Origin: Rhynchopus sp. YZ270_cl-10
Taxonomy: Eukaryota; Euglenozoa; Diplonemea; Diplonemida; Diplonemidae
Direction: 5' to 3'
Length of the DNA: 64,000 nucleotides
Assembly (NCBI GenBank): GCA_964035575.1
Contig: OZ037902.1
Coordinates: 248,001 to 312,000, forward strand
Notes under the pieces: generated by a model
The model's input: only the letters and a program-made list of their open reading frames with translations
What the model was told of the DNA's origin: nothing
Databases searched by the model: none
Part shown: piece after piece, positions 42,346 through 52,787 of the stretch
Numbering within the stretch: position 1 is the stretch's first letter
Layout of the letters: every line of letters starts with the position of its first letter
Position numbers and translations under genes: made by a program

Positions 42346-44168
42346 TTACGATTGGGATTGCAGACGGATGGTTTCGGCCGCCATAATCTCCTTCTGCTTT
42401 TGCGCGTAGTTGTAGTTGTCGAGGAGACCTGGTGCGGGCATGTGTCCAAGCTCCACAGGGAATCCGATACGTGAACGTCCGACCAGCTGTGCGTCGGTCC
42501 AGCTCATTGCCGACACATCCTCTTCTTCTGCAGGTGCGAATGTAGGGAACGGCGGTGCACCAAAGAAGTAGTCAAACTTCCTGACCTTCGTGTCGCACAG
42601 AGAGACCATGGATCCGAGAGGCCCGGGGATCCTCCCCGAGACGTAGAGCAGCTGGTTCTTGATGTCGACTCTGTGCAAGAAGATGGTGTTCGTGCGCATC
42701 AGCCCGCCCATGTGTCCAGGCATCTTGGCTCCCTTCGGCGTGCGCCCCCATGCCTCTGAAGTGTTCGTGGACCCACCACGTCTGTGCCACGCCTTACTAC
42801 GCTTGGGTCCGTACCGCTGTGGCCCTCCCTTGAATCCCCAACGTGCCATGACACCCTGGAAACCTCGTTCCGTTGTTCGCGAGCGGATTTCGAGCTGTGT
42901 TGTGCGATGGTGGGCAGGGAAGAAGGGAAGAAGGGAAACGGGGTGGTTTGAAAGAAAAGTAGAGTTGAAATACAAAGCCCTCTCGTGAACAGTGTACCTT
43001 GGTGCATGACCGGTTGTACCAGAGGTGGACCAACCCATGCAGTCCCACATCCATTTCGTGGTTTACATCTGATAAAAAAATGAGGACTATTTAGCACCAA
43101 CTTCGAAGCATAAGCCACAAAAACAAAGGGGTTTTTTGATCCAACTATAACATACATGCTGCCCTGGCACAAAATGCCTTACGTCAAGCTTTGTCCCCAC
43201 AGGAATGAACGCGTCTTCTGTGATCCTGAAAGACTTTGACGCTTCCTTTGGAGGCACACCTGCCTCGATGCAGCGCTCATGCAGGGGAGAGCCTTCCTTG
43301 AGTGTTATGTTCCTCGCGCCTACGGTGATTGCACTGAAGCCGTCGGACTCTATGGTGTGGTGGCCGATGACGTGATTTTCAGGCACCCAGAGGATGTAGC
43401 AGTTGTATTGGTTACCGAAATCGTCGATTTGTGTCGTCTTGCCGACCTTGTAGCCGAGCATGCCCCCACGCACTGAGTACTCGAAGTCGTACTCCCCGAA
43501 GGGGGTCGGCATCATGTCGAATGTCAGCTCGGGGTGGTTGTGGTGCAGCTTCTCGTTGTACGCAGCGGTATCCTTGTCACGCTCGTTGATCTCGCCCGCC
43601 ACCTCATGCGAGGCAATCCCTGGGTCTGTCTGCCACAGCGGACTCTGCACCCGCCCCCCCGGATACAGAAACCCCCACGGGTTGCTCGCAACGCTGTTGT
43701 ACCCAAAGTTGTCTCTACTGAAGAACCCACGGTCGACGTGGTATCTCATGCTGAAGGAGTACGGCTCGTAGGTACCCTTGTTGAACCATTCGTTGTTCAG
43801 CTTTCCCTTCTTGATCTGTGGTGGGTTAGGAGTTAATAGGAAGAAGAAGAAATACGTAGACGTTAGCAGTTGCCTGTGATGCTAAAGAAAGGAAAAGGTT
43901 ATAAGATGATCCTAAGCCTCTCGTGCTTAGTCACCTTAAAGAAAGGCGCGGGGGGGAAAGGTGTAAGATGATCCTAAGTTCGTGCTTAGTCTGGTTAGTC
44001 TGATTAGATTATTCTTTGGGTATAGTGTGATTAGTCTTGAAGAATATAAAAAAAAAAGGGGGGCCATACGATAAAACTCCGTCGGGTCAAGATTCCTGCA
44101 AAACGCCTTTGCGACTGAACCTTAGAGCGAAGTGCCTGCACAACGACATCGCACTGAGAGGCCTGCAT
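42346..44168 (-). CDS. MRPL3: Mitochondrial large-subunit ribosomal protein uL3m
   Basis: Three exons: 44168-44070, 43815-43156 and 42894-42346, all phase 0, giving 435 residues. Exon 1 encodes 33 residues with a basic, Ser/Arg-rich stretch (QSQRRFAGILTRRSF) typical of a mitochondrial targeting peptide. The uL3 core begins with LGYKVGKTTQIDDFG in exon 2 and continues in exon 3 with RGFQGVMARWGFKGGP (263-278), KMPGHMGG (310-317) and NQLLYVSGRIPGPLGS. The KMPGHMGG loop corresponds to the part of uL3 near the peptidyl-transferase centre. An N-terminal extension of about 150 residues precedes the core. Introns 1 and 2 contain two family-B hairpins and one family-D element. An AG lies 12 nt above the ATG. 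The exon 1 assignment rests on a strong GTATGG donor, an open frame and the presequence character. Confidence 0.92.
42963..43073 (-). repeat. Family D element in uL3m intron 2
   Basis: Longest copy: head, TGACCGGTTGTACCAG, GTGGAC/GTCCCAC stem, tail CATTTCGTGGTTTACATC. Confidence 0.8.
43899..43939 (-). repeat. Family B hairpin in uL3m intron 1
   Basis: Core identical to the copy at 4921. Confidence 0.85.
43961..43992 (-). repeat. Family B hairpin in uL3m intron 1, second copy
   Basis: GTAAGATGATCCTAAGTTCG then TGCTTAGTC; shortened loop. Confidence 0.7.
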
Positions 44169-44200
44169 GGTGGGTCCTCTCTAAAACACCTCGACACGTG
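44169..44200 (-). promoter_or_regulatory. Acceptor-like AG before the uL3m start
   Basis: Minus strand GTGTTTTAG ends at 44181, 12 nt above the ATG. The pyrimidine tract is weak. Confidence 0.3.
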
Positions 44201-44902
44201 GTTTCTTTTTGTTCTTCTTTTTCCCCCTGAATCAGATGATTCAAAAAGAAAAAAAAATGACACGTGTATGGGTAGGTGGGGTGCTTCTGCTTGGTGTGTG
44301 TGTTAAAATGTGTTGAAAGTAGGGCAGAGTCAGCAGGGGGCATTCTGCATATTTTGCAGTGCGGAAGAGGTTATTTCATATACTTTCTTTTCTTAACGAA
44401 ACGAAAAGAAAGCGCAGTGTGGAAGAGGCAAAAATGGAGCACAATCCCTGAGTCGCTAATCCGATTAGGGCCTACTTATGTCTGCTGTGTGACTGTAATA
44501 ACAACAAATACTATGGTGCTTATTATACTATGAAATCGCGCTAGTCTTTTTGTGGAAGGAAAAACCAAAAACCAAAACCCAAAAAATAAAAAAGCTCGAA
44601 AAGCTGTTTTTTATTGTCCACGTTTCCCTTGTGTGGTAAACAAAGAGAAAAAGCGTGAAGGTCTTTTTTTTCCGGCTTATGAATCCATCACAAAAAAAAA
44701 AAAAAAAAGTGCGCAAAAAAGGCTGGGATTTTGAGGTTCTTCTCTAATTGTATTGTGTCACCTCTCTTCTCCGCTCGCTCCACATCCCCCCTCACACTTT
44801 AGTGTACCCCGCCCCCTTTTGCCCTTTGACTCTTCTGGCAATAAAAAGACCCCCGAGACTGTGTAGTGTGCTGTCGTTGTTCCGTCTGCTTCTCATTTGA
44901 TT
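44201..44902. other. Spacer between ALG6 stop and uL3m start
   Basis: About 700 bp of poly-A/T and mixed sequence with one family-J hairpin at 44369-44414. No gene seen. Confidence 0.5.
44369..44414. repeat. Family J hairpin
   Basis: GGTTATTTCATATACTTTC; stem CTTTCTTTTC/GAAAAGAAAG. Confidence 0.65.
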
Positions 44903-46567
44903 TCATTCAACTTTTGCGACGTTGAAATCAAATGCGTTTTTGATCTGCCCGACAGTCAACGCTACAGCACCGATCGTGAAGCAGAGACAGCTGTATTGTT
45001 ATGATAATTTTGAATTCATTTAAAACTCTCTCTAAAAAACCCCCACATTTCCATACCTGAACGACGTAAACATCATGGTGATAAGGTCTGGGTATCTCTC
45101 TGGCGGCTCACACGTTGCGTGCACGATGTGGATACCCACACACGTTGTGAGGACAGCCCGCCAACCTAGCCGCCAATAGGAGTCGAACAGACAACAGGTC
45201 TGCTCACAGACAATGCCGCACACAAGGAAGAGCGTCGAGTAGAGGAGCTGCAGGTTGTCCTTCACCACGAGGGGGTACATGGAGAAGAGGGAGACGAAGG
45301 TGGTCACAACGACCCCTTTGACTGCCTGCTGTGCTGAGGACGCTGGGCAGGCTGCTGGTAACAACGCTGCCATCACAGTCGGGAACAACACACTCTTCTC
45401 ATGCACCTGAAATGAGAACAAATAAAACGAGGCAGCGCTTGCCACAACCCCCGCCACAACACCACCTGCACCGTATCGTCTCCTCGTCAACAGCGCTGCT
45501 GTCGCCGGGAGCAACGTCCCCACCGTCATCCCAGTTGCAATACGCAACACAACTTCACGAGAAAAAAACCTATCCAATTTGAAGACAAGACTCAAAGTAC
45601 ACCACACATTGGCAACTTTGTCTTCATACAGGCCGCGGGCGAAAGGGAACATTCGGTGCAGAATCTGCAACACCCCTGCTGCATCGGTGATCCACGGGAG
45701 GAACACCAAGGCAACAGTCGCCACCACAACACACCCTGTCGCAATCACATTACCCACCCCTCTTGCACTAATACCCGCAACCCCAGCACGACCCCCACCT
45801 ACATCGTTCAAGCACAGATACAATATCGCAAAGAAAAACCCGGGGGCATAGTACAACGCAATCTGCTTAAAAAGAAACGAGCATGTATACGCTACTGAGG
45901 CCATCAAATATCTGTTTCTCGCCACAAGCCCGACTGCGAGGAGAGCAAAACCAAGACAAACACCGTTATACTGAAAATGCCCATAATCTATCAAAAGCAG
46001 GCCTGGGTGCAGCCACAACAACGCCAATGCGTCGAACCTCTCCGCTGCCCCAAAGGGGTTCCCCCTACTAGCCACTGCGTGCACTGCGTACCAGGCTGCC
46101 GGCATGTACAGAAATATGTCCGACACCAACACCGACGTTCTCATAAACACCTTCGCCTCATACGATTCGTGCCCTCTACTACTGTTAAGCAGAAACGCCT
46201 CGGGGACGACCTGCAGCCCAACGGAACCAATGAGGTAGCTATGATAGGCAGTTATCGGGGGGTAGTCCAGACCCCAGTAGGGGAGGTCGAAGAAGTACCA
46301 TTCGGAGGGCGGGAGCTGTGTGGTGAGCTCCATCCAGTGGCGTTGCGCTTCGTAGTCGCCGAAGAGCGGTGGCGTCTGCATGCCAGAGTGCGGATGGTTG
46401 AAGAGCACGCAGCGTGCGACCAGGGCCACTGCGAACAGCATGCACGTCATCCACCCCTCGTTGTTGCGGATGCTCTCGAGGAGCCCGGTGTCCTCGTGGT
46501 GCTGGTGAGGCGGCGAGGCAACTCCGCTCCGTGGAGTGCCCTGAGGAGCATCCTCTGGGTTGTCCAT
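44903..46567 (-). CDS. ALG6: Dolichyl-P-Glc:Man9GlcNAc2-PP-dolichol alpha-1,3-glucosyltransferase
   Basis: Two exons, 46567-45057 and 44990-44903, separated by a 66-nt GTATGG-AG intron; the join gives 532 residues. The enzyme adds the first glucose to the lipid-linked N-glycan precursor on the lumenal face of the ER. Family motifs are GDYEAQRHW (70-78), WGLDYPPITAYHS (98-110), SRGHES (130-135), FMRTSVLVSD (141-150), the lumenal FPFARGLYEDKVANVWC and FQVHEKSVLFP. WGLDYPP and GDYEAQRHW distinguish ALG6 from ALG8. The protein is polytopic with about a dozen hydrophobic segments. Without the second exon the frame stops after GNVGVF and loses the last membrane helix; exon 2 restores it (CLCFTIGAVALTVGQIK) and ends in TGA. 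A TCC-repeat pyrimidine tract ending in TTTTCAG lies 29 nt upstream of the ATG. A glycosylation pathway fits the large Thr/Ser-rich surface protein encoded upstream. Confidence 0.95.
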
Positions 46568-46655
46568 TAGGTCTTTTGGGTCTTGTTTGTGTTACCCTGA
46601 AAAGGTGTTTCTTTGGGGGAAGAGGAAGAGGAGGAGGAGGAGGAGGAGGAGGGTG
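46568..46655 (-). promoter_or_regulatory. Pyrimidine tract and AG before the ALG6 start
   Basis: Minus strand: about ten TCC units, CCCCC, then CCTTTTCAG ending at 46597, 29 nt above the ATG. Acceptor-like, as before the Hsp70 and PG-rich genes. Confidence 0.5.
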
Positions 46656-47447
46656 GTGGTGAATCGGTAGTAAGGAAGGAGAAGAAAGAGGGAGAGAGAG
46701 AGAGAAAAACTCACATCTGAACGCCCCCCATCAGACAGACCCCACGACGCACCACAGTCTCAATGCACATCAGCAACACCCGACCAACTGAGAGACAATG
46801 TGTGGTACCACCGGATATGGGGGTATTGAGAGTTCGAGAGATAGGTAACCAACCTGAGAGAGGAGTTGACACAAAACAGGTAGAGGGGGTGGGTAGGGAA
46901 AAAGCTATGGGAGGGGAGGGAGCTACGTTTCTATTGAGAACCTATAACGACTCGACACACCATTTAGGAAACACATGTGGTATGGCAAATCGCACTGCCA
47001 CAAGAGAGATGAAAGGAACAGAAGGGACAGTAGAAAACCACACAGCAACGCACAGCTACTATTGTTTCCTGTGCAATACACAGGTAATTTCGTTTCGCTA
47101 TTGTGAGAGTTGCAGGAGGATATAACATGAACAGAGAACGGAGTCCTCCTGTGTGAGTACCGAAACTTCTGAGTTATATTCGTTCAGTGCACAACATAAA
47201 TAAATAAAAGTAAGGATGCTTTGACAAGAGTAGGCTTCACGAAAGGACACATGAACACAACAGAATCTCTTGAGTACATGGACTGTCTCAGTTTCTTCTT
47301 GTTGTGTCATAGATTATTTTATGATAGCCAGTAGAACGTAGTAAAGTATGAGAAGCGAACCAGATCAAAAAGTAAAACAAAAAGAGTTTCACACACTAAA
47401 AAATAATAAATGAGTAAGAGGAATCTAAAAAAAAAGAAAAGAAAGGT

Positions 47448-47522
47448 ATTTTTCGTTGATTGCGCAATTAACTGTTGGTGAATTGGCGGCGTTCCTTCTT
47501 ATTTCTCCCTGAAAGCTACGCT
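47448..47522. repeat. Family I element
   Basis: TTTCGTTGATTGCGCAA ... ATTTCTCCCTGAAAGCTACGC. Confidence 0.5.
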
Positions 47523-47721
47523 TATGGGATTTAAAAAAAAAACAGAGAAAAGAGAACAATACGTTTAAAAAATGTGGATTTCACAGGGAAACACATCGTA
47601 TTTTCTTCGCACGGTCCCCCGACCCAGCGGCGACGCCAATTTTAGTCATTATTATTCTTGTGGGTAAGGACGCACTCCGTGCGCATCCTTGCCACTCAAC
47701 AATAATTGAGGGGAACAAAAG

Positions 47722-47784
47722 AAATGCAGGAACCTCCGACTGACCCACTGTATGATGTCAGCCATCCGGATGAAAGCACAAAAA
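47722..47784. repeat. Family G element
   Basis: AATGCAGGAACCTCCGACTG ... GCCATCCGGATGAAAGCAC. Confidence 0.7.
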
Positions 47785-48886
47785 AGAGTTGCAGTATGTA
47801 TTGAGCTACCTGCAAACAAACACGGTAATACTTGGGAAAAAAACAGAAAAACTATACAAACACGCCACGCGACATAAACCCAGCTCCTGCGGGGGAGGCG
47901 GACCGCAGAGCCATGAGCATCCTCTACCGTGAGACGCCATGCACACCTGAGCTTGGTCAAAAGAGGGAGGCAAAAAACGTTGCCTGTACACGGCGTCAGA
48001 AAGAAGCATGAAGACAGGCTTCGCAGGTGAACCGCCCTTCCGTCACCCAAAGACATGCCTCCCTGCACATCAAAAACAGAAAGGGTGAACAACACCTTTT
48101 GAAGGAACCGCAGTGCGGAACACTCCAAAAAGGGTAGCACGGAGCCTTGGGATATATCTGGTACAGTTTGATGCACCAGGTCATCCAGACAGAAGCGTCC
48201 ATGAACCTCGGACACATGCAACCTGACACCAGACATGGGAAAGGTCGAGACGTGTCAAATAGCTCCTTCCACATGGGGGAGGGGACGGGAAGGGGAGCAT
48301 GAACGGCTAGAGAAACACTCGTACAGATATCTACGTGAAAGAAATCACAACGAAACCTTTGGAACGGGTGCGGTGTGCACAGCATTCAGTAAAAGGCCTC
48401 AGCACACATGGTAGCTGGCCGACTCTGCCACACTCTTATCCTGGATTTTCTTGACTTTTTCTTGACTTTCAAAAGTCAAGAAAAAAGTAAGAAAAAGTCA
48501 ATAAATATCGTTTTCCTGACTTGTCCAGACTTTGAAAAAGTCAAGAATAAGGTAAAAATTGGGTGTCTTGATTCTGTCACAGTCAGACAGACTACCATAG
48601 CATGAAAAAAGTCAACAAAGAGAAAGAAAAAAAGAAAAGATGAAGAAGCAAAGTCGAGAACGGAGTGTGAAAAATATTGATACGATTGATGAGCGTGGAT
48701 GCAAAAAAGGTGACAGACACCTTTTGCACCCAGACACAGGGGTTCTTTCTTGGGGCTTCCATGTCCCGAGTGCAGCTGTTAGAGCATGCTGAACTATTAT
48801 GGAACCGTGCTGATGCGTGAACAAGAAAATAATTTATAAAGAGAGAGAAAAAGAGAAAAAGTTGTCAAAAAAAAAATTTTTTTTGA

Positions 48887-48926
48887 CCCAAAATACAAAA
48901 CCCTCTCGTGTCAGAGTGTACCTAAA
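48887..48926 (-). repeat. Family D element (head only)
   Basis: CCAAAATACAAAACCCTCTC, GTGTCAGAGTGTACC. Confidence 0.6.
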
Positions 48927-48941
48927 AAAGAACAGTTGAAA

Positions 48942-48977
48942 GATGAATAATATTGTACCTCGCGTGCACACACATCT
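48942..48977 (-). repeat. Family C hairpin (GCGA loop)
   Basis: TGTACCTCGCGTGCACACACATC: on the gene strand the tetraloop is GCGA instead of GAGA. Confidence 0.7.
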
Positions 48978-49071
48978 TAAAAAGGGGGTTCTTTTTGCTT
49001 CACGAAACACTGGGGGTTTTGTAAACGGATAAAAAGTCAAAATGAACAAATGATCAGAATATTCTCAAAAA

Positions 49072-49106
<35 letters not shown>

Positions 49107-49478
49107 GAGCAAACCAAGAGGGATCTCCTTCGACAGATTGATAATGGTCCTCACAACACATCCGTCGAAAAAAAAAAAAAATGAATCCGTTTTTAGAGGG
49201 TGATGAAATATAGTAGAAAAAAGACACTGATAAAAGGATACTATGTTCTCTGTTCTGTTTGGAGAGTGTGGTGGCTTCTTTACTCTTTTTCCGTTACAGT
49301 CGAAAGAGTGCAGAATTCTACGGTTTGAAAAAAGAAACTGACGCATGTACTTTCCAAGCAAGCGAGCGGAAAGCATGCATCCCGCATTCTTTTTGTGTGA
49401 TATTTATTTGACAATTTGAACACGCTAAAAAAATGTTGTGGTATAAAGTTAGCTTCGTGTGTACAGTATTTTTTTTTT

Positions 49479-51813
49479 GGGGAAACGACAATGTGGACTC
49501 TAAAAATGTGGATTACGACAATGTGGATTAATAATCCACATTGTCGCATAATCCACATTGTCGTAATCCACATTGTCGCAAAAAATAATCCACATTGTCG
49601 CATAATCCGGATTCTTGATTTTTTGCCTTCTTGGTACCCAGGTACCCAGGTACCCAGGTACCCAGGTACCCAGGTACCCAGGTACCCAGGTACCCAGGTA
49701 CCCAGGTACCCAGGTACCCAGGTACCCAGGTACCCAGGTACCCAGGTACCCAGGTACCCAGGTACCCAGGTACCCAGGTACCCAGGTACCCAGGTACCCA
49801 GGTACCCAGGTACCCAGGTACCCAGGTACCCAGGTACCCAGATACCCAGGTACCAGGTCCAGGTCCAGGTACCCAGGAACAGGAAAAAAGTCGTGAAAGA
49901 GCAACCACAGCTCCACATGACAAACACAAAAGTGTCCAGTCACGTGGGGCATTCATGCACTGAGGAGATAATGATCCAACAATTTACAAGAAAGATTACT
50001 TAACCTACTGCTGGAAATTGCCAGGTCGTAGTAACACACAAAGTGTGCCTCCGTTCGGGAAGACCGGATATTCTAGAGACCAAAAAGGCCTCAAGAATAT
50101 CTTCCGGTAGTCAAGGTATAACCGAGTGAACGGCCCAAGACCCCCGTGGAGAAGTTAAATGTTGTAATGCTATCAGGTAGAAACTGCGAACACTGTCTTA
50201 CCCTCCTCAATGCATGGTGGTTGATGTCTTCCACAACAAATTTCCTGTACCCAGGTACCCAGGTTCCCAGACCCACGCAGTACCACGTCGCAGTACTACG
50301 CAAAATTTACCACCAGACCCTGTCTTCGTGCACCTGAAGTACAACGCAGACAGGCCAAACATGCGTTGGCCTCAGAGGAATGCCCGCTGTGCAGGTATCA
50401 AACATGAGAACCAACTCCCAGCAACAAGGGGCGCCTTTTGGCGGGCGTTGTTGAGGGTGTTTGGGGTGCAAAGTTTTCCACAATTTTGATGCGCGGGTAC
50501 AGAAGTGTTGTCTTGTTCTTTCATCTCTAGGAAATGTAAATGTCAATCGCGTTTAACTACCACGAGGGCTTGTTCAGTGAACCCACAAGGGGTCGAAGGG
50601 GGTTGGTTATCCCGTATCTATCAAAGGTTGTGTCGACCAGGCTAAACCACTATGTTACGCTGTACGTTGTTAAATCCGAAGAAATAACACTTTAGCAGCC
50701 GCAGGAAGTTTGCTAAAAAGAGTGCCTCACGCTACACAAACCACCACCCGCGATTGACTTAGATGTTATAACAAAGAGAATTCAGAACAAAACAACACCC
50801 TGCCCCATACACACTAAATTGTCATACTTCAAGAGCATGCCTGGGCCAAAATTACTATGACGAAAAGGCAACAAGACCACCCACAAGGAGTGTGAATTGT
50901 GCACTGGTTTTCTGGGGGAACAAACAATATTTTCTTGCGTCTAGTCCTCCGTAAGTAGAGGACAGACTTTCCGGAAGGTTTCCAAAGTCGAATTTCTTGC
51001 ACTAGCTATGCTCCCTGGGTTAATGGCAATAGCAGTGACTGACAGAGTGTTCCCACCCCCCTTTCTACCCATATGTTCGCTCGTTCTGCACTCTCGACGT
51101 TGCACTCATTGCGATACCTGTTTAAAAGTGAAGTTGTGAGTGGTGGGGAAATTAAAGAAGGTGACTTCTTAAAATAATAAGTTGGCGGGGTGTAAAATAT
51201 TGTTCTGGAGACTCTTGGAGGAAATACGAGTCGACGGCCTTATTTTGTTGAATATTCACCAGAAAGTTAAACATATTTACATACCTTGTCTTGCGCCTTC
51301 GCTGCTGTCAAGGTGCCTTCTCTGGGTACCCATTAGGAGGCTCAAAACTGCTCAATTCTGGCTGGAATTGCAAAATTGGGCACTTTTAGGATGTGACCAA
51401 AAAATTTTTCGAGAGTCTAGTTATTACAGAGGCTCACCTTAGAAGGCAAAAATAGTCAATAATCCGGATTACCGACAATAATCCGGATTATGTGACAAGG
51501 TGGATTACTGGTGTTTTGGTGGAAAAAACCGCAAAAACGCGTTTTAGACCCCCAGAGAGGCTCAAAACTGCTCAATTCTGGCTTTAATTGCAAAATTGGG
51601 CACTTTTAGGATGCGACCAAAAAAATTTTCGAGAGTCTAGTTATTACAGAGGCTCACCTTAGAAGGCAAAAAATCAAGAATCCGGATTATGCGACAATGT
51701 GGATTATTTTTTGCGACAATGTGGATTACGACAATGTGGATTATGCGACAATGTGGATTAATAATCCACATTGTCGTAATCCACATTTTTAGAGTCCACA
51801 TTGTCGTTTCCCC
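49479..51813. mobile_element. Non-autonomous transposon with perfect 153-bp TIRs
   Basis: Positions 49479-49631 and 51661-51813 are exact reverse complements over 153 bp, starting GGGGAAACGACAATGTGG. The arms contain five or more copies of the motif GACAATGTGGATTA in both orientations. Both flanks are runs of 10 T (49469-49478, 51814-51823), compatible with a 9-11 bp duplication as in Mutator-like elements. The interior has an 8-bp satellite beside the left arm and a 125-bp direct duplication before the right arm (about 51330-51465 and 51555-51680). No intact transposase is seen. Confidence 0.85.
49631..49853. repeat. 8-bp satellite (GGTACCCA)n
   Basis: About 28 units, contiguous with the left arm of the 2335-bp transposon. 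Degenerate units recur at 50248-50275 inside the same element. Confidence 0.95.
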
Positions 51814-52787
51814 TTTTTTTTTTCAACAGTGAGTGCCAGGAAGCTACGTAGCCACTTTTAAAAACGGCCAATAATACATTCAAGAAGGCACTCCACATCA
51901 ATCAAGAGAAAGAACCATGAATGCACACACAAAGAGAGAAGAAGGGTTTGTGGAGTTGTGGGGAGGAGCTTGAGTTCGGGTCAGATTGACCCGATTTCTG
52001 TAGGCCCCATACAAAAAGAAGTAAAAAAAATGGGTGCGTATTATCAACGTGTAACATTTCTTGTGAAACGCACCTTTTCATTCTGCATGTGTGTGTCTTC
52101 AAAAGCTCGGCATTCTGACTCGATTTAACCCGATTTTGCCCCAAACCCATATTCCAAGCTCCTGCCCTGCTGGAGGAACTTGAACAAATAATAATATCAA
52201 AACGCTAAGGAGTTGTTTAGCCCACCGATGTTTGGTTGTGTTCTGATACTATGCACCATGGCGGAGGGGTTTGTCTCTTCGAAGTGCCTTCAAAAAGAAA
52301 ACCCCACGATTGTGTGATTGGTTCTCGGATGCATGCACTTCAGCGAAATGCGAAAAACACATCTGCAAAATATTCGCATGCATGCTGCATCGAAGCAAAA
52401 AGGGGGGGGAAAAAAGGGAGCAAAATGAACTGCCGAGACAATGTTTTGACTGCTCGGAGTGTTCTGCACAGGGTGAACCAGGGGGTGTAGATTGAAATGT
52501 TGCCGTCTTCATGTGGTAGAGTTGTGATGGGTAACAAAATAGGGTTTTTACAAGAAATAAAATCAGGACAGAAAGTGTGTGTGTGTGTGTGTGTGTGGGT
52601 GGGGGTAGTTGAGAAATAAATAAGTAGACAAAAAAAGTGTGGGGGTAGATCGTTTCGATGCCGTCAGCCGTCACTTCGAACGTGGGGCATTTGCGTCAGA
52701 GGTCCTTCCAGAAGGAGAGAGGCAAAATAGCACACCAGTCACATATCATATCACCACAGCAGCAACACAACCACTCTCCCTACAACA

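Larger units (their letters stand above)
46656..52787. other. Spacer between ALG6 and the surface protein gene
   Basis: Contains the 2335-bp transposon (49479-51813) and hairpin copies near 47448, 47722, 48887 and 48942. The stretch 47800-48400 has moderate G+C and open minus frames but no recognisable protein. A short palindromic stretch with CTTGACTTT/AAAGTCAAG lies at 48440-48550. A GT microsatellite is at 52576-52598. Confidence 0.5.

Noticed and set aside
46763-47125. 120-codon plus frame
   Set aside because: Opposite to all genes, no recognisable motif, and it begins within the low-complexity leader region of ALG6.
47652-48385. 194-codon and 129-codon minus frames as genes
   Set aside because: Composition is not exon-like, the frames include a family-G element at one end, and no domain or homologue is recognisable.
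49631-49853. Array resembling CRISPR or a repetitive protein
   Set aside because: The unit is 8 bp with no spacers, and the window is eukaryotic. All six frames give equivalent octapeptides, a property of the period, not of a gene.
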